Assembly (NCBI RefSeq): GCF_002095475.1
Contig: NZ_MLFR01000007.1
Coordinates: 105,563-169,562 of the forward strand
DNA: 64,000 nt
Direction: 5' to 3'
DNA from: Pantoea rwandensis
GTDB taxonomy: Bacteria; Pseudomonadota; Gammaproteobacteria; Enterobacterales; Enterobacteriaceae
Part shown: positions 17,271 to 26,402 of the stretch, piece by piece
How the letters are laid out: the number at the start of each line of letters is the position of its first letter
Numbering within the stretch: position 1 is the stretch's first letter
Notes under the pieces: generated by a model
The model's input: the letters and a program-made list of their open reading frames with translations, nothing else
Told to the model about the DNA's origin: nothing
Database searches by the model: none
Translations under genes and position numbers: made by a program

Positions 17271-17966
17271 ATGGCACTTGATTTCAGCAGTGTGATAACC
17301 GGCCACTACGGCCAGATGATCGTTGACGGAACGGTGGTCACCCTCGAACTGGCGTTAGGTGCCTGGCTGCTGGCGATGGCTATCGCCCTGCTACTGGTCG
17401 TCATTCGCCTGACGGAAAATCCCATTGCCGTTGGGTTGGTGAAGGCCTATGTCTCTTATCACCGCAATGTGCCAACGTTAATTCAGTTGATGATGTGGTA
17501 TTTCGCGATCCCGACTCTGCTACCGGAATCGGTGCAGATGGCCATTGTCGATTTCAACGCCGAGTTCCTGTTCTCCCTGATCGCGCTGGGGTTATGTCAG
17601 GCCGCTTATTTCTCCGAAGATATCCGCAGCGGCCTGCGCGCCATCCCTGATGGGCAGAATGAGGCCGCGCGCGCGCTCGGCATGAGCTATGTACGCGCCA
17701 TGCGTTCAGTGATTTTACCGCAGGGTGTGCGCAACGCGTTGCCATCGGTGGTCAATCACACCGTGCTGCTGTTTAAAAACACCAGTCTGGCAATGGTGAT
17801 CGGCGTGGCCGATCTGACTTACGTCACACGCGACATCGAGAACCAAACCTTCCGTACCTTCGAATCCTACTTAGTGGCAACCGTGGGTTATCTGTTCTTC
17901 TCCCTGCTGTTGATGGGCTTGGGCGCGCTGCTGGCCCGCCGCTTCCAGCGCGTTTACGCGAGGTAA
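17271..17966 (+). CDS. Polar amino-acid ABC transporter permease 1
   Basis: 231-residue HisM/GlnP-type permease with about five membrane segments. The EAA loop that docks the ATPase is EAARALGMSYVRAMRSVILPQ (about residues 132-152). Stop and the next start share one base (TAATG), so the two permeases form a translationally coupled heterodimer. Confidence 0.88.
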   Translation: MALDFSSVITGHYGQMIVDGTVVTLELALGAWLLAMAIALLLVVIRLTENPIAVGLVKAYVSYHRNVPTLIQLMMWYFAIPTLLPESVQMAIVDFNAEFLFSLIALGLCQAAYFSEDIRSGLRAIPDGQNEAARALGMSYVRAMRSVILPQGVRNALPSVVNHTVLLFKNTSLAMVIGVADLTYVTRDIENQTFRTFESYLVATVGYLFFSLLLMGLGALLARRFQRVYAR

Positions 17967-18727
17967 TGGCGATGTTTGAGATTTTCACCATTTTGCATGA
18001 CAACGGCATGCTGCTGTTAATGGGTCAGTACCCCAACGGTCCGCTTGGCGGCGTACTCTGTACGCTCTTAATCTCCGTGCTGGCAGTGCTGCTGGCCTTT
18101 CCCATCGGCGTATTGCTCGGACTGGCGCGTCTGTCACCCTGGCGTTGGTTGAGCTGGCCTGCCACCTGCTGGGTCTATCTGCTGCGCGGCATCCCGCTGA
18201 TGATGGTGGTGTTCTGGACTTACTTCTGTGTGCCACTGCTGATTGGACATAACATCAGCGGTTTCGCCACCATGCTGTGTACGCTGGTGATTTATGAAAG
18301 TGCCTATATTGCTGAGATCGTGCGGGGCGGCATTCAGGCCCTGCCGCACGGGCAGTATGAGGCATCACGCGCACTGGGCATGAGCCACCTCAAAACCCTG
18401 CGTTTAGTGATTCTGCCGCAGGCGCTGTTCAACACCCTGCCGAGCCTGGTGAGCCAGCTGGTATCGATCATCAAAGACTCCACGCTCGGCTACGTGATTA
18501 ACGTGCCGGAGTTGACCTTTGCCGCTAATCAGGTCAGCAACCAACTGTTGACCAAGCCGTTCCAGGTGTTCGCGATTGTGGCGCTGAGCTACTACCTCAT
18601 CTGCTTCAGCCTGACCTGGCTCGCCAATAAACTCGAAGCGCATATTGCGCAGAAACGTCGCCAACCGCCGCAGGCTAATCCCAGCGTTGCGCCCGCAGTG
18701 ATGCTGACTAAGACCTCTTCGCAATAA
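17966..18727 (+). CDS. Polar amino-acid ABC transporter permease 2
   Basis: 253-residue second permease, with EAA loop EASRALGMSHLKTLRLVILPQ and about five membrane segments. The last 25 residues (from about QKRRQPPQ) form a non-conserved tail. An alternative ATG lies two codons downstream. Likely partner binding protein is the product at 9862-10701, which has no permease of its own nearby. Confidence 0.87.
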   Translation: MAMFEIFTILHDNGMLLLMGQYPNGPLGGVLCTLLISVLAVLLAFPIGVLLGLARLSPWRWLSWPATCWVYLLRGIPLMMVVFWTYFCVPLLIGHNISGFATMLCTLVIYESAYIAEIVRGGIQALPHGQYEASRALGMSHLKTLRLVILPQALFNTLPSLVSQLVSIIKDSTLGYVINVPELTFAANQVSNQLLTKPFQVFAIVALSYYLICFSLTWLANKLEAHIAQKRRQPPQANPSVAPAVMLTKTSSQ

Positions 18728-18736
18728 GGAACCACT

Positions 18737-19474
18737 ATGAGCACGATGATCATGTTTAATCAGGTTAACAAATGGTATGGCGCGTATCAGGCGCTCACCG
18801 ACCTGAGTGCCGAAATTAATACTGGCGAAGTCGTGGTCGTGTGTGGGCCGTCTGGATCGGGGAAATCAACCTTGATCCGCACGGTTAACCGCCTGGAACC
18901 CATTGATAATGGCCAAATAGTATTTGATGGCACCGACATTCACGGTAGCAGCACACGCCTTAATCAACTGCGCACCCGCATTGGATTTGTCTTCCAGAGC
19001 TTCAACCTGTTCCCGCACGTCTCCGTGGCCGAAAACATCATGATGTCGCCAATGAAAGTATTAGGCATGAAACGCGCGGAGGCACGACAGCAAGCAGGTG
19101 AACTACTTGAACGCGTCGGCTTATCCCATAAAGCCGATGCCTACCCGGCACAGCTCTCCGGCGGTCAGCAACAACGCGTGGCGATTGCGCGCGCGCTGGC
19201 AATGAAGCCTCCAGTGATGCTGTTTGATGAACCCACTTCTGCGCTCGATCCGGAGATGGTCGGCGAAGTGCTATCGGTGATGCGCAGTCTGGCGCAGGAA
19301 GGGATGACCATGATGTGTGTGACGCACGAAATGAATTTCGCCCGAGAAGTCGCCGACACCATCTGGTTTATGGATCAGGGACAGATTCTGGAGAAATCAA
19401 CACCCGAGAAGTTCTTCACCCAGCCACAGCACCCACGCGCGCAGCGGTTTCTGAGTGATTTGAGATCACATTGA
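18737..19474 (+). CDS. Polar amino-acid ABC transporter ATPase
   Basis: 245-residue GlnQ/HisP-type ATPase. Walker [10 protein letters not shown] (37-45), signature LSGGQQQR (about 139-146), Walker [15 protein letters not shown] and the switch histidine in VTHEMNFA are intact. It ends the SDR-permease-permease-ATPase operon; a perfect 8-bp hairpin TGAGATCA/TGATCTCA (19461-19479) spans its stop codon. Confidence 0.9.
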   Translation: MSTMIMFNQVNKWYGAYQALTDLSAEINTGEVVVVCGPSGSGKSTLIRTVNRLEPIDNGQIVFDGTDIHGSSTRLNQLRTRIGFVFQSFNLFPHVSVAENIMMSPMKVLGMKRAEARQQAGELLERVGLSHKADAYPAQLSGGQQQRVAIARALAMKPPVMLFDEPTSALDPEMVGEVLSVMRSLAQEGMTMMCVTHEMNFAREVADTIWFMDQGQILEKSTPEKFFTQPQHPRAQRFLSDLRSH

Positions 19475-19490
19475 TCTCAGATGCACATTT

Positions 19491-19568
19491 CCGTAGCGGC
19501 CCAATTTATTGCACATCTGACAGCAACGAAGCTGCTTCAGATGCGCGTGATAAATCATGCCGCTACGG
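19491..19568. repeat. Family A intergenic palindrome, copy 1
   Basis: 78-bp nested palindrome: outer arms CCGTAGCGGC (19491-19500) and GCCGCTACGG (19559-19568), inner arms CATCTGA/TCAGATG and CAGC/GCTG. Similar elements are at 47854, 55271 and 59285. It lies between convergent genes. Confidence 0.85.
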
Positions 19569-19589
19569 TTTAGTACTATGAACTTAACC

Positions 19590-20759
19590 TTAGCAATCCA
19601 CCCACACCGCTCCGGCATCCGCTGACTTCACACACTGCTCAACCCAACGCACGCCCATTAAACCGGCATGCACATCCGGGTACCAGAAATCAGCGAGAAA
19701 CGCGTTATCGCCGCGATCGGTCGCATCCATTGCGAGTGCGAAACGGCGATACAGGTTCGACCACGCTTCGAACAGCCCTTCAGGATGACCACCACCGATA
19801 CGATCCTCAGCCAATGCACGCTGGTGGAGATAGCCCATTCCGCGCTCCAGAATTTGCACTGGTTCGCCCTGCACTTCATAGCGCAACTGGTTTGGCTGCT
19901 CGTCCCACCACTCCAGGCTCGCTTTCTCCCCAATCACACGCACCTTCTGCCCGTGCATCGAGCCGCTGTTCACCGCGGAGGCCCACATGGTGCCGACCGC
20001 GCCATTGTCATACTCCATCATCACAAAGGCGTTATCTTCTAACGGCGCGCGCGTTTTCACAAAACTCTGGCGGCTGCACAACAGGCGCTTAACCTGCAGT
20101 TTCGGCACCATAGTTTCCGCGATAAACAGCGGATGGGTCGCCAGATCGCCCAACACATAGCTAGGCCCAACAAAGCGCGGATCGACACGCCATTTGGTGC
20201 TCTCGCTCTGCAACTCAACCGCTTCGTTATGGAAGCCGTGTGCGAATTGCATATTGATAATACGGATCTCACCCAGCAGACCTTCGGCGATCATCTCGCG
20301 CGCCTGGTGAATCAGTTGATGCCCGGCATAACCGTAAGTCACGCCGATGATCTTTTTCTTCTCGGCACAGAGTTTTTCCAGCTCGTCTGCTTCTTCGGTG
20401 GTGAAGCACAGGGGCTTCTCACACACCACATGCAGACCGGCATTCAGCGCCGCACGGCAGATGGTGAAGTGGGTATTGTTTGGTGTGGCGATGGAAACGG
20501 CTTCGATGCCGTCTACACGAGCCGCTTCCGCCGCAAACATCGTTTCGTAATCCGGATAGCAGCGATCCGCATCGACGCCGAGCGATACGCCAAATGCACG
20601 GCCACGTTCAGCGTTAAGATCAAATGCGCCCGCCTGCAACACGAAGTTGCCATCACGCAGTGCCGCAGAACGATGGATATAACCAATCTGGCTAGTACCA
20701 CCACCGCCCACCATGCCCCAACGCAGTGAACGGTCCAGAGCTTTAATGCCGTTAATCAT
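19590..20759 (-). CDS. Gfo/Idh/MocA-family oxidoreductase
   Basis: 389-residue NAD(P)-dependent dehydrogenase of sugars or cyclitols. The Rossmann motif GMVGGGGTSQIG is at about residues 15-26 and the catalytic-region motif CEKPLCF at about 117; a C-terminal alpha/beta domain follows. The ATG at 20759 follows GAGGAGAA. It lies 10 nt behind the TIM-barrel gene on the same strand, so dehydrogenase and isomerase/dehydratase are probably consecutive steps. The exact substrate is not evident; E. coli YcjS-type glycoside 3-dehydrogenases and inositol dehydrogenases are the nearest concept. Confidence 0.85.
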   Translation of the reverse strand: MINGIKALDRSLRWGMVGGGGTSQIGYIHRSAALRDGNFVLQAGAFDLNAERGRAFGVSLGVDADRCYPDYETMFAAEAARVDGIEAVSIATPNNTHFTICRAALNAGLHVVCEKPLCFTTEEADELEKLCAEKKKIIGVTYGYAGHQLIHQAREMIAEGLLGEIRIINMQFAHGFHNEAVELQSESTKWRVDPRFVGPSYVLGDLATHPLFIAETMVPKLQVKRLLCSRQSFVKTRAPLEDNAFVMMEYDNGAVGTMWASAVNSGSMHGQKVRVIGEKASLEWWDEQPNQLRYEVQGEPVQILERGMGYLHQRALAEDRIGGGHPEGLFEAWSNLYRRFALAMDATDRGDNAFLADFWYPDVHAGLMGVRWVEQCVKSADAGAVWVDC

Positions 20760-20769
20760 GATGTTCTCC

Positions 20770-21693
20770 TCAGAATCCGACCGATTGCAGGTAGTGAAGG
20801 CTGGCGGTAACGTCGCGCAGGCTGGTGTCGGCGTTGCGCGGATCGCGCTCCTGCTCGATGGTGATCCAGCCCTGATAATTGCGCTCAGCGAGGAATGCCC
20901 GCACCGCCGGATAGTCAATTGCGCCTTTGCCAATCGGGCACATCACCCCTTCGGCGCAAGCAGCAAAGAAGTCCACACCGCGGGCGATGACATCGCGCCA
21001 GACCGCGTCATTCACATCTTTGAAGTGCAGGTAATCGATGCGATCCCAGTAACGGCTCAGATATGGGATGGGATCCATGCCGGAGTAGTAGAGATGCCCA
21101 GTATCGAGGCACAAACCGGCCACCTCGTGCGGAATGTCCTGCACCAGCTGCTCCAGTTCGTCGGCGAACTCAATACAGCCGCCCGCATGCGGATGAATCA
21201 CCGCACGCACGCCATATTCATCGCGAGCAATCTGGCTCAGGGTGGTGATGTGCTGCATCATGCGCTGCCACTCTTCGCTGGAGAGTCGCGGCGCTTTGTC
21301 AGACTGACCGGCAAATTTGGCACGCTCAGCATTCCCGAAATCAATAATCACCAGATAAGGCGCCGGCAGATTATCAGCGTGGGTTTTCTCAGCAGTAGGG
21401 ACTTGCGACAGGTTGCGACAGATGTTGTGCGTAAGTTCAACCATCGCCGGGAAGTTAGCCTCACTGACCAGATCGTCGAAGATCGTGCCCGCCACCAGTG
21501 AAAGCTGATGCGCTTCCAGTTGGTGTCGCAATTCAGCCGCGTCGGTCGGTAGATAAGTCCAAGGACCCAGCTCTATGCTCTTGTACCCTGCCTGCGCCGC
21601 CTCTTTGAGGACTTTCTGCCATGGCGGCAAGAAGGGATTTTTAGGATCGTCCACACCCCAACTGCAGGGGGCATTAGCAATATGAATCGTCAT
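20770..21693 (-). CDS. Sugar-phosphate isomerase/IolE-like TIM-barrel protein
   Basis: 307-residue COG1082 (xylose-isomerase-like) protein. N-terminus IHIANAPCSWGVDDPKNPF and ELGPWTYLPTD are typical of the inosose dehydratase/IolI branch; metal-ligand segments VIHPHAGG, CLDTGHLYYSG and YLHFKDV are visible. The ATG at 21693 follows AAGGAA. First gene of a two-gene operon with the Gfo/Idh dehydrogenase; the operator palindrome at 21802 lies about 110 bp upstream. Confidence 0.83.
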   Translation of the reverse strand: MTIHIANAPCSWGVDDPKNPFLPPWQKVLKEAAQAGYKSIELGPWTYLPTDAAELRHQLEAHQLSLVAGTIFDDLVSEANFPAMVELTHNICRNLSQVPTAEKTHADNLPAPYLVIIDFGNAERAKFAGQSDKAPRLSSEEWQRMMQHITTLSQIARDEYGVRAVIHPHAGGCIEFADELEQLVQDIPHEVAGLCLDTGHLYYSGMDPIPYLSRYWDRIDYLHFKDVNDAVWRDVIARGVDFFAACAEGVMCPIGKGAIDYPAVRAFLAERNYQGWITIEQERDPRNADTSLRDVTASLHYLQSVGF

Positions 21694-21801
21694 GATCGTT
21701 CCTTGCGGTATTGGATAACGCAAGTATCAAATAAAAATTTCACCTTCATCAATCATGAAATTTTCGTTTTTTGATAGCGATCATAATATTTCTCATCATT
21801 A

Positions 21802-21824
21802 ATTTGATAGATAAACTATCAAAT
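21802..21824. promoter_or_regulatory. Perfect palindromic operator, LacI type
   Basis: ATTTGATAG-ATAAA-CTATCAAAT, perfect 9-bp arms around 5 bp. Half-sites TATCAAA (21725-21731) and TTTTGATAG (21769-21777) lie closer to the start codon. A second, less perfect copy is upstream of the LacI-type gene (23091-23113). The likely binder is the LacI-type protein encoded at 21962-22999. Confidence 0.7.
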
Positions 21825-21961
21825 GTAGCTGCCACGCGACTTGCAGAGAAGGTTAAATCGTCAAGGCGCGATTCATCTCGTATCCTTAAAAAGACAGCTT
21901 GGCATCAACATGCCCAATGAATTGCGCCCCTGCGGAAAGCACAGCCATAACGGATGATAAT

Positions 21962-22999
21962 TCACAGATTCTCACGCGTAATGATCTCAAACGGCAGCGT
22001 GACTTGAGAAAAATGTTCCGACGGTTCAGCATGATACTGCTGAACCGTTCGGGCCAATTGCCGTGCCATATCCTCGATCTCATGGCGAATCATCACCGTA
22101 ATGCTGCCATCTATCAGCGCGAGCTCGCCATCTTTAACCGGGCCGTGGCAAATCAATGCCACCTTACGCTGCGGCTGCTGCCGTAGTGCATGAATCACCC
22201 CCTCAATGCCACCACAGGGCGCGTAGATGAGGGCTAAATCGGCATGCTCCTCCAGCAATTGGCGCGTGGCATGATATCCGCCATCAATCGATTCATGGGT
22301 TTTTAGCGGTTCAAGCACCCTGCGGCGGCTATCCTGCTCACGCAGGTAAGACCGGAAGCTAATCTCACAGCTCTCCTGACAGGTAAAACGATGGTCCCCC
22401 ACCAGCACGCCCACCGACCCCGGCTGATGCAGCAGATGAGAGGCGACCCAACCGGCGGTACGCCCGGCTTTCTGATTATCCAGGCCAAAATACCCCGCGT
22501 GACCACAAGGGGAAAAGTTGGAAAACAGCGCGTACACCCGCACGCCCTGGCGAGAGAGACTTTCAATCGCATGTCGAATCAGCGGATGATCTAGCGCAAC
22601 TAAGCCAATCACCTCTACCTGCTCTGCCAGCTTGTGTAGCGAAGCCACTACTGCTGCAACATCATCAATATCATGCCAGCAAAACAGCGGCTCACTGCCC
22701 GTAGGATGCAGGGGCTGCGTCTCTTGCCGCAGCGCATCAGTGAGGGAATGATAGAATGAGTAAGATTGTGATAGCAGGATAAACCCCATCCGCAGCTTAA
22801 CCTGTGCAGTCTGTGATTCGCCATGAACGGGCATAGCCGGTGCGAAGCGATAACCCAGACGATTCGCGGCCTCGAGTACTTTCTGCTCGGTAGCGGCGCG
22901 TACCGGCATACGCCGATTAAGCACACGATCCACAGTGGCGACGCCCACGCCCGCCGCATCAGCGATGGCATTCATAGTTATTTTTCTCATCGATGTCAT
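21962..22999 (-). CDS. LacI-family regulator 1
   Basis: About 345 residues: N-terminal LacI helix-turn-helix (NAIADAAGVGVATVDRVLNRR) followed by a periplasmic-binding-protein-like ligand domain. The variant helix VATVDRVLN (instead of VSTVSRVLN) is seen in a branch linked with inositol/sugar genes; the regulator at 26403 shares it. The start is uncertain (22999 or 22990; both have weak ribosome sites). It lies between the two enzyme sets and is probably their repressor. Confidence 0.85.
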   Translation of the reverse strand: MTSMRKITMNAIADAAGVGVATVDRVLNRRMPVRAATEQKVLEAANRLGYRFAPAMPVHGESQTAQVKLRMGFILLSQSYSFYHSLTDALRQETQPLHPTGSEPLFCWHDIDDVAAVVASLHKLAEQVEVIGLVALDHPLIRHAIESLSRQGVRVYALFSNFSPCGHAGYFGLDNQKAGRTAGWVASHLLHQPGSVGVLVGDHRFTCQESCEISFRSYLREQDSRRRVLEPLKTHESIDGGYHATRQLLEEHADLALIYAPCGGIEGVIHALRQQPQRKVALICHGPVKDGELALIDGSITVMIRHEIEDMARQLARTVQQYHAEPSEHFSQVTLPFEIITRENL

Positions 23000-23314
23000 C
23001 CAATGAATTGATAGTAAATTATCAGAATAATGCCCGAATCGGCTTAAGAGTGCGAACGCATCGCAGCGCAAGTCGTCATCAAATCTCACTATTTGATAGA
23101 GAATCTCTCAGTATTTTGATCACCTTCGCAAAAATGGAATGATAAATTTCACCGCAATACCATTTGAAATAAATGTTTGATATTTATTTGCACGGCACCT
23201 GTGGTTGAGGTTGATGGATTTGCATCAGTAAAAGATTAGAGGGTGCGGTTGCAGCTTCCTATATTTGAGGGCTGGCTTTCGGTTCATTACGTATCAAATA
23301 ACCCTGGAGATGAT
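23000..23314. promoter_or_regulatory. Divergent regulatory region lacI-type 1/Gfo-Idh
   Basis: 315 bp without a gene, AT-rich. It carries TTGATA-N6-TATCAG (23008-23025), a 9-5-9 operator-like site ATTTGATAG-AGAAT-CTCTCAGTA (23091-23113) and TATCAAATA (23292-23300) just before the + strand gene. The TTGATA half-site is shared with the palindrome at 21802, so one regulator probably controls both directions. Confidence 0.6.
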
Positions 23315-24352
23315 ATGTTCCCTGCAACCCTACCCGTCCCGCGTCGCCACCCAGAAAACCAGATTCCCTCGCTGCGCTGGGGCATTGTTGGACCCGGCTG
23401 GATAGCCGATCACTTTGCCAATGCGTTGCGTCATCACACTCAGCAACAGCTGGTGGCGGTGTCCTCACGCAGCCTTGAAAAAGCACAAACCTTTGCCAGT
23501 AAATGGGATATTCCCCATGCCGTTGAAGGGATTGATGCGCTGCTCAGCCGCAATGATATCGATGTGGTTTATATCGCCACGCCGCACAATCATCACTTTC
23601 CCGATGGCCTGCGCACCTTGCAGGCAGGTAAACATGTGTTGATTGAGAAGCCTCTGGCCTTGAATGCACAGCAAGCTTTGCAACTGCAGCAGGAAGCGCG
23701 CCAGCAACAACGTCTGTGTGTGGAAGCCATGTGGTGCGACTTCGCGCCCAAATACGACGTCATACGCCAACTGTTAGCCGATGGCGCCTTGGGCGAAATT
23801 CATACCTTGATCGCCGATCATGGCGAGCATTTTACGCAAGATCATCGCATTTTTAATCTTGATCTGGCTGGCGGTCCCATGCTGGATCTCGGCAGCTATC
23901 TGATTGGCTTGAGCGTGTTCGTAGCCGGTGCGCCCGAGAGCATCGTGGCCAAAGGCCAGCCCGCATCGGGCGGCGTCAATGGCCAGACATCGATGCTGCT
24001 GACGCACAGTAACGGCATGCACGCCGTGCTCAACACCACGCTATTCAGCAATACGCCGGGCACAGCCGTGATCGCCGGTCGTGATGCCACGCTTTATCTT
24101 GACGGTCAGTTCTATGCCCCCGGCAATTTCCGTCTGACCTCCAGCGACGGCCTAAACACGCTGCGCTGGGAAGAACCGACAAATCGCTATATTCAGCTCA
24201 GTCATGAAATCGAACATACCGCCTGGTGTATTCATCAGGGCCTGCTCGACTCGCCCGTTCGTCCGCTTGCCGCCTCACTGGCAACGCTGCACGCCATGGA
24301 TGACGTCAGGAAGCAGATCGGTGTGGTGTTTAATGAAGAGCGCACCGCTTAA
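23315..24352 (+). CDS. Gfo/Idh/MocA-family oxidoreductase
   Basis: 345-residue dehydrogenase. Rossmann motif WGIVGPGWIADHFA near residue 25, ATPHNHHFPDG and IEKPLALN follow in the usual order. It resembles the dimeric dihydrodiol/D-xylose dehydrogenase branch. The ATG at 23315 follows CTGGAGAT. It lies 16 nt ahead of the IolH-like gene, so both form one operon divergent from the LacI-type gene. Confidence 0.85.
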   Translation: MFPATLPVPRRHPENQIPSLRWGIVGPGWIADHFANALRHHTQQQLVAVSSRSLEKAQTFASKWDIPHAVEGIDALLSRNDIDVVYIATPHNHHFPDGLRTLQAGKHVLIEKPLALNAQQALQLQQEARQQQRLCVEAMWCDFAPKYDVIRQLLADGALGEIHTLIADHGEHFTQDHRIFNLDLAGGPMLDLGSYLIGLSVFVAGAPESIVAKGQPASGGVNGQTSMLLTHSNGMHAVLNTTLFSNTPGTAVIAGRDATLYLDGQFYAPGNFRLTSSDGLNTLRWEEPTNRYIQLSHEIEHTAWCIHQGLLDSPVRPLAASLATLHAMDDVRKQIGVVFNEERTA

Positions 24353-24368
24353 CGCTCAGGAGAACAAA

Positions 24369-25253
24369 ATGAAAATCGCTTTTGATGTGGATGTCATCAG
24401 AGACCTTGGTATCACGCGTATGGTGCACCAGGTCGCTGAGTGGGGTTATAAGTACATTGAGCAATCGCCCCATCCACAGATCAATCCGTTCTATAAACAT
24501 CCGAAAGCCAGCCGTGAAATCATGCGCGAGTACAAAAATGCGCTGAATGCCACCGGCGTGGAGATCTCATCGTTCATCACCGTCTATCGCTGGTCGGGTC
24601 CAGACGAACTGCGCCGTCAGGCGGCGGTGAAGAACTGGAAGCGTATGATTGAGATCTCGGTCGAGATGGGGGTGCAGGTGATTAACACCGAGCTGTCCGG
24701 TAATCCGAACGAGCCGGAAATCTGTGAAGAGATGTTCTATCGTTCCATGGAGGAATTGTTACCGATTTTTGAACGTGAAGGCATTCGCGTCGAAATACAG
24801 GCCCATCCGTGGGACTTCTGCGAACAGAGCAATGAAACGGCGGATATCGTGAAGTCATTCCGCAGCGACAACGTCAAATACATCTACAGCGCGCCGCACA
24901 CCTTCTATTACGACAAAGGCGTGGGCGATGTGAAAAACATGCTGCATTACGCCGGTGACGATCTGTCTCACATGCTGATTGCCGATACCATGAACCACAC
25001 CAAACACTGTCGCTACATCGTTAATCCACCGGGTGTCGATGCGACGATCCACCAGCACGTGGCGGTGGGTGAAGGTGAAGTGAACTTCGACGCGCTGTTC
25101 GAAGCCCTGCGCGAAATGGATTTTGCCAATCGCACCTACAAAGTGGGCGGTGAGTCGATTATCTCTGCGGCACTGTTTGGCTACCCTGAGAAAATGAAAT
25201 ATCAGGCAGTAGAAACGCGAGAGTTGATTGAGCGCGAGCTGCTGAGTCAATAA
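24369..25253 (+). CDS. IolH-like sugar-phosphate isomerase/epimerase
   Basis: 294-residue TIM-barrel protein. MKIAFDVDVIRDL, PFYKHPKAS, FITVYRWSGPDE, RSMEELLPIFEREGIRVEIQAHP, IADTMNH and YIVNPPGVDATIHQH match the Bacillus IolH pattern closely, more so than other COG1082 proteins. IolH itself lacks a firmly established reaction. Start ATG follows CAGGAGAAC. A strong hairpin ends the operon. Confidence 0.78.
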   Translation: MKIAFDVDVIRDLGITRMVHQVAEWGYKYIEQSPHPQINPFYKHPKASREIMREYKNALNATGVEISSFITVYRWSGPDELRRQAAVKNWKRMIEISVEMGVQVINTELSGNPNEPEICEEMFYRSMEELLPIFEREGIRVEIQAHPWDFCEQSNETADIVKSFRSDNVKYIYSAPHTFYYDKGVGDVKNMLHYAGDDLSHMLIADTMNHTKHCRYIVNPPGVDATIHQHVAVGEGEVNFDALFEALREMDFANRTYKVGGESIISAALFGYPEKMKYQAVETRELIERELLSQ

Positions 25254-25257
25254 ACCT

Positions 25258-25285
25258 TATCGCGCGGCCAGTGTGCCGCGCGATA
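25258..25285. terminator. Hairpin between convergent genes
   Basis: TATCGCGCGGC (25258-25268) pairs with GCCGCGCGATA (25275-25285), perfect 11 bp around a 6-nt loop, with no T run. It lies between the IolH-like gene (+) and the IolG-like gene (-). Confidence 0.55.
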
Positions 25286-25291
25286 CCATCA

Positions 25292-26302
25292 TCAAATATT
25301 CACCCACTCCACGTCCACAAACTCACCCCGAGTGAGCGACAGCTGTGCCGCTTCCGCAATCGCCTGCGCGCGCAAACCATCGATCAACCCCGGTAGGCCT
25401 TCCACCTTCTCGCCATTGATATGTCGCACAAACGCATCCAGATGCGTGTAGTAAGTCTCTTTTACCCGACTGAACCAGTCAGCATACAGTCCGGGCTGGG
25501 TAATCCCTTTGCCCTGATACAGGGTCGCGCCGCGCGCTGATTGGCTCTCAGAGGACAGCATCCCTTCACTGCCCATCACGCTGATGCGTTCATCATAGCC
25601 ATAAGCCGTACGGCGGGTGTTATCCAGTTGCGCCAAGGCCCCTTGCTGCATACGCATGATCAGCACTGAGGTATCGACATCAAAGTCACGGATCTCTGGC
25701 ATCGCCAGCGCCGCCCCCATGGCGCCGACCGTCTTGACCTCATCTTCTGTCAGCCAACGCAACAGATCAAAGAAGTGAATCGCCTGATCGCGCATCTGGC
25801 CACCCGAGGCTTGCAAATAGCTCAGAGGCGGCAGCTCAGAAGCGCGGCACACCATCTGAATCAGTTCGCTGCGACCTATCACTCCCTGCTTTAACTGGGC
25901 TTTAAGCTGCTGATGGCTTTGATCAAAACGGCGATTAAAGCCTACGGTGACGGGCACCTGCACCGGGGAAATCTTTTCCACCACTTCCCGCGCACGCTGG
26001 AGTGACAGATCGATGGGTTTTTCGCAATACACCGCTTTGCCCGCGAGCACGGCCTGCTCCAGCAAATCGGCATGGGTTGGCGTGGCGCTGGCGATCAATA
26101 CCGCATCGATCGCTTTACTGTTCAGTGCCTGTTGCACGCTGGCGGCCCGTGCACCATAGCGCTGTGCCACCGCTTCCGCGCGGGATAAATCAATATCGCA
26201 CACCATCGCCAATTCGATGCCAGGATGCGCCGCCAAATTCGCAGCATGTACCTGACCAATAAATCCACTGCCAATCAATGCAAAACGTTGCAGAGTCTGC
26301 AT
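25292..26302 (-). CDS. Inositol 2-dehydrogenase-like Gfo/Idh oxidoreductase (IolG-like)
   Basis: 336-residue NAD-dependent dehydrogenase. Rossmann motif ALIGSGFIGQVHAANL at the N-terminus, YCEKPIDL, and the IolG-type segment VGFNRRFDQSHQ with GGQMRDQAIHFFDLLRWL (catalytic Asp/His region) point to the myo-inositol dehydrogenase branch. The ATG at 26302 follows AGGAG. Divergent from the second LacI-type gene, which probably controls it. Confidence 0.82.
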   Translation of the reverse strand: MQTLQRFALIGSGFIGQVHAANLAAHPGIELAMVCDIDLSRAEAVAQRYGARAASVQQALNSKAIDAVLIASATPTHADLLEQAVLAGKAVYCEKPIDLSLQRAREVVEKISPVQVPVTVGFNRRFDQSHQQLKAQLKQGVIGRSELIQMVCRASELPPLSYLQASGGQMRDQAIHFFDLLRWLTEDEVKTVGAMGAALAMPEIRDFDVDTSVLIMRMQQGALAQLDNTRRTAYGYDERISVMGSEGMLSSESQSARGATLYQGKGITQPGLYADWFSRVKETYYTHLDAFVRHINGEKVEGLPGLIDGLRAQAIAEAAQLSLTRGEFVDVEWVNI

Positions 26303-26402
26303 GTTAACGCTCCTTTTGCTCACACTTCGGAATAGCCGATCTTGTCAAAATAGCGCTTTCTGGCAGGCTATCGGAACGCGGTTTTTGATGGAATTGCCTC
26401 AT

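Noticed and set aside
19590..20933. Longer N-terminus for the Gfo/Idh gene
   Set aside because: The extra 58 residues overlap the upstream TIM-barrel gene in another frame and lack a ribosome site; the ATG at 20759 has a strong one.
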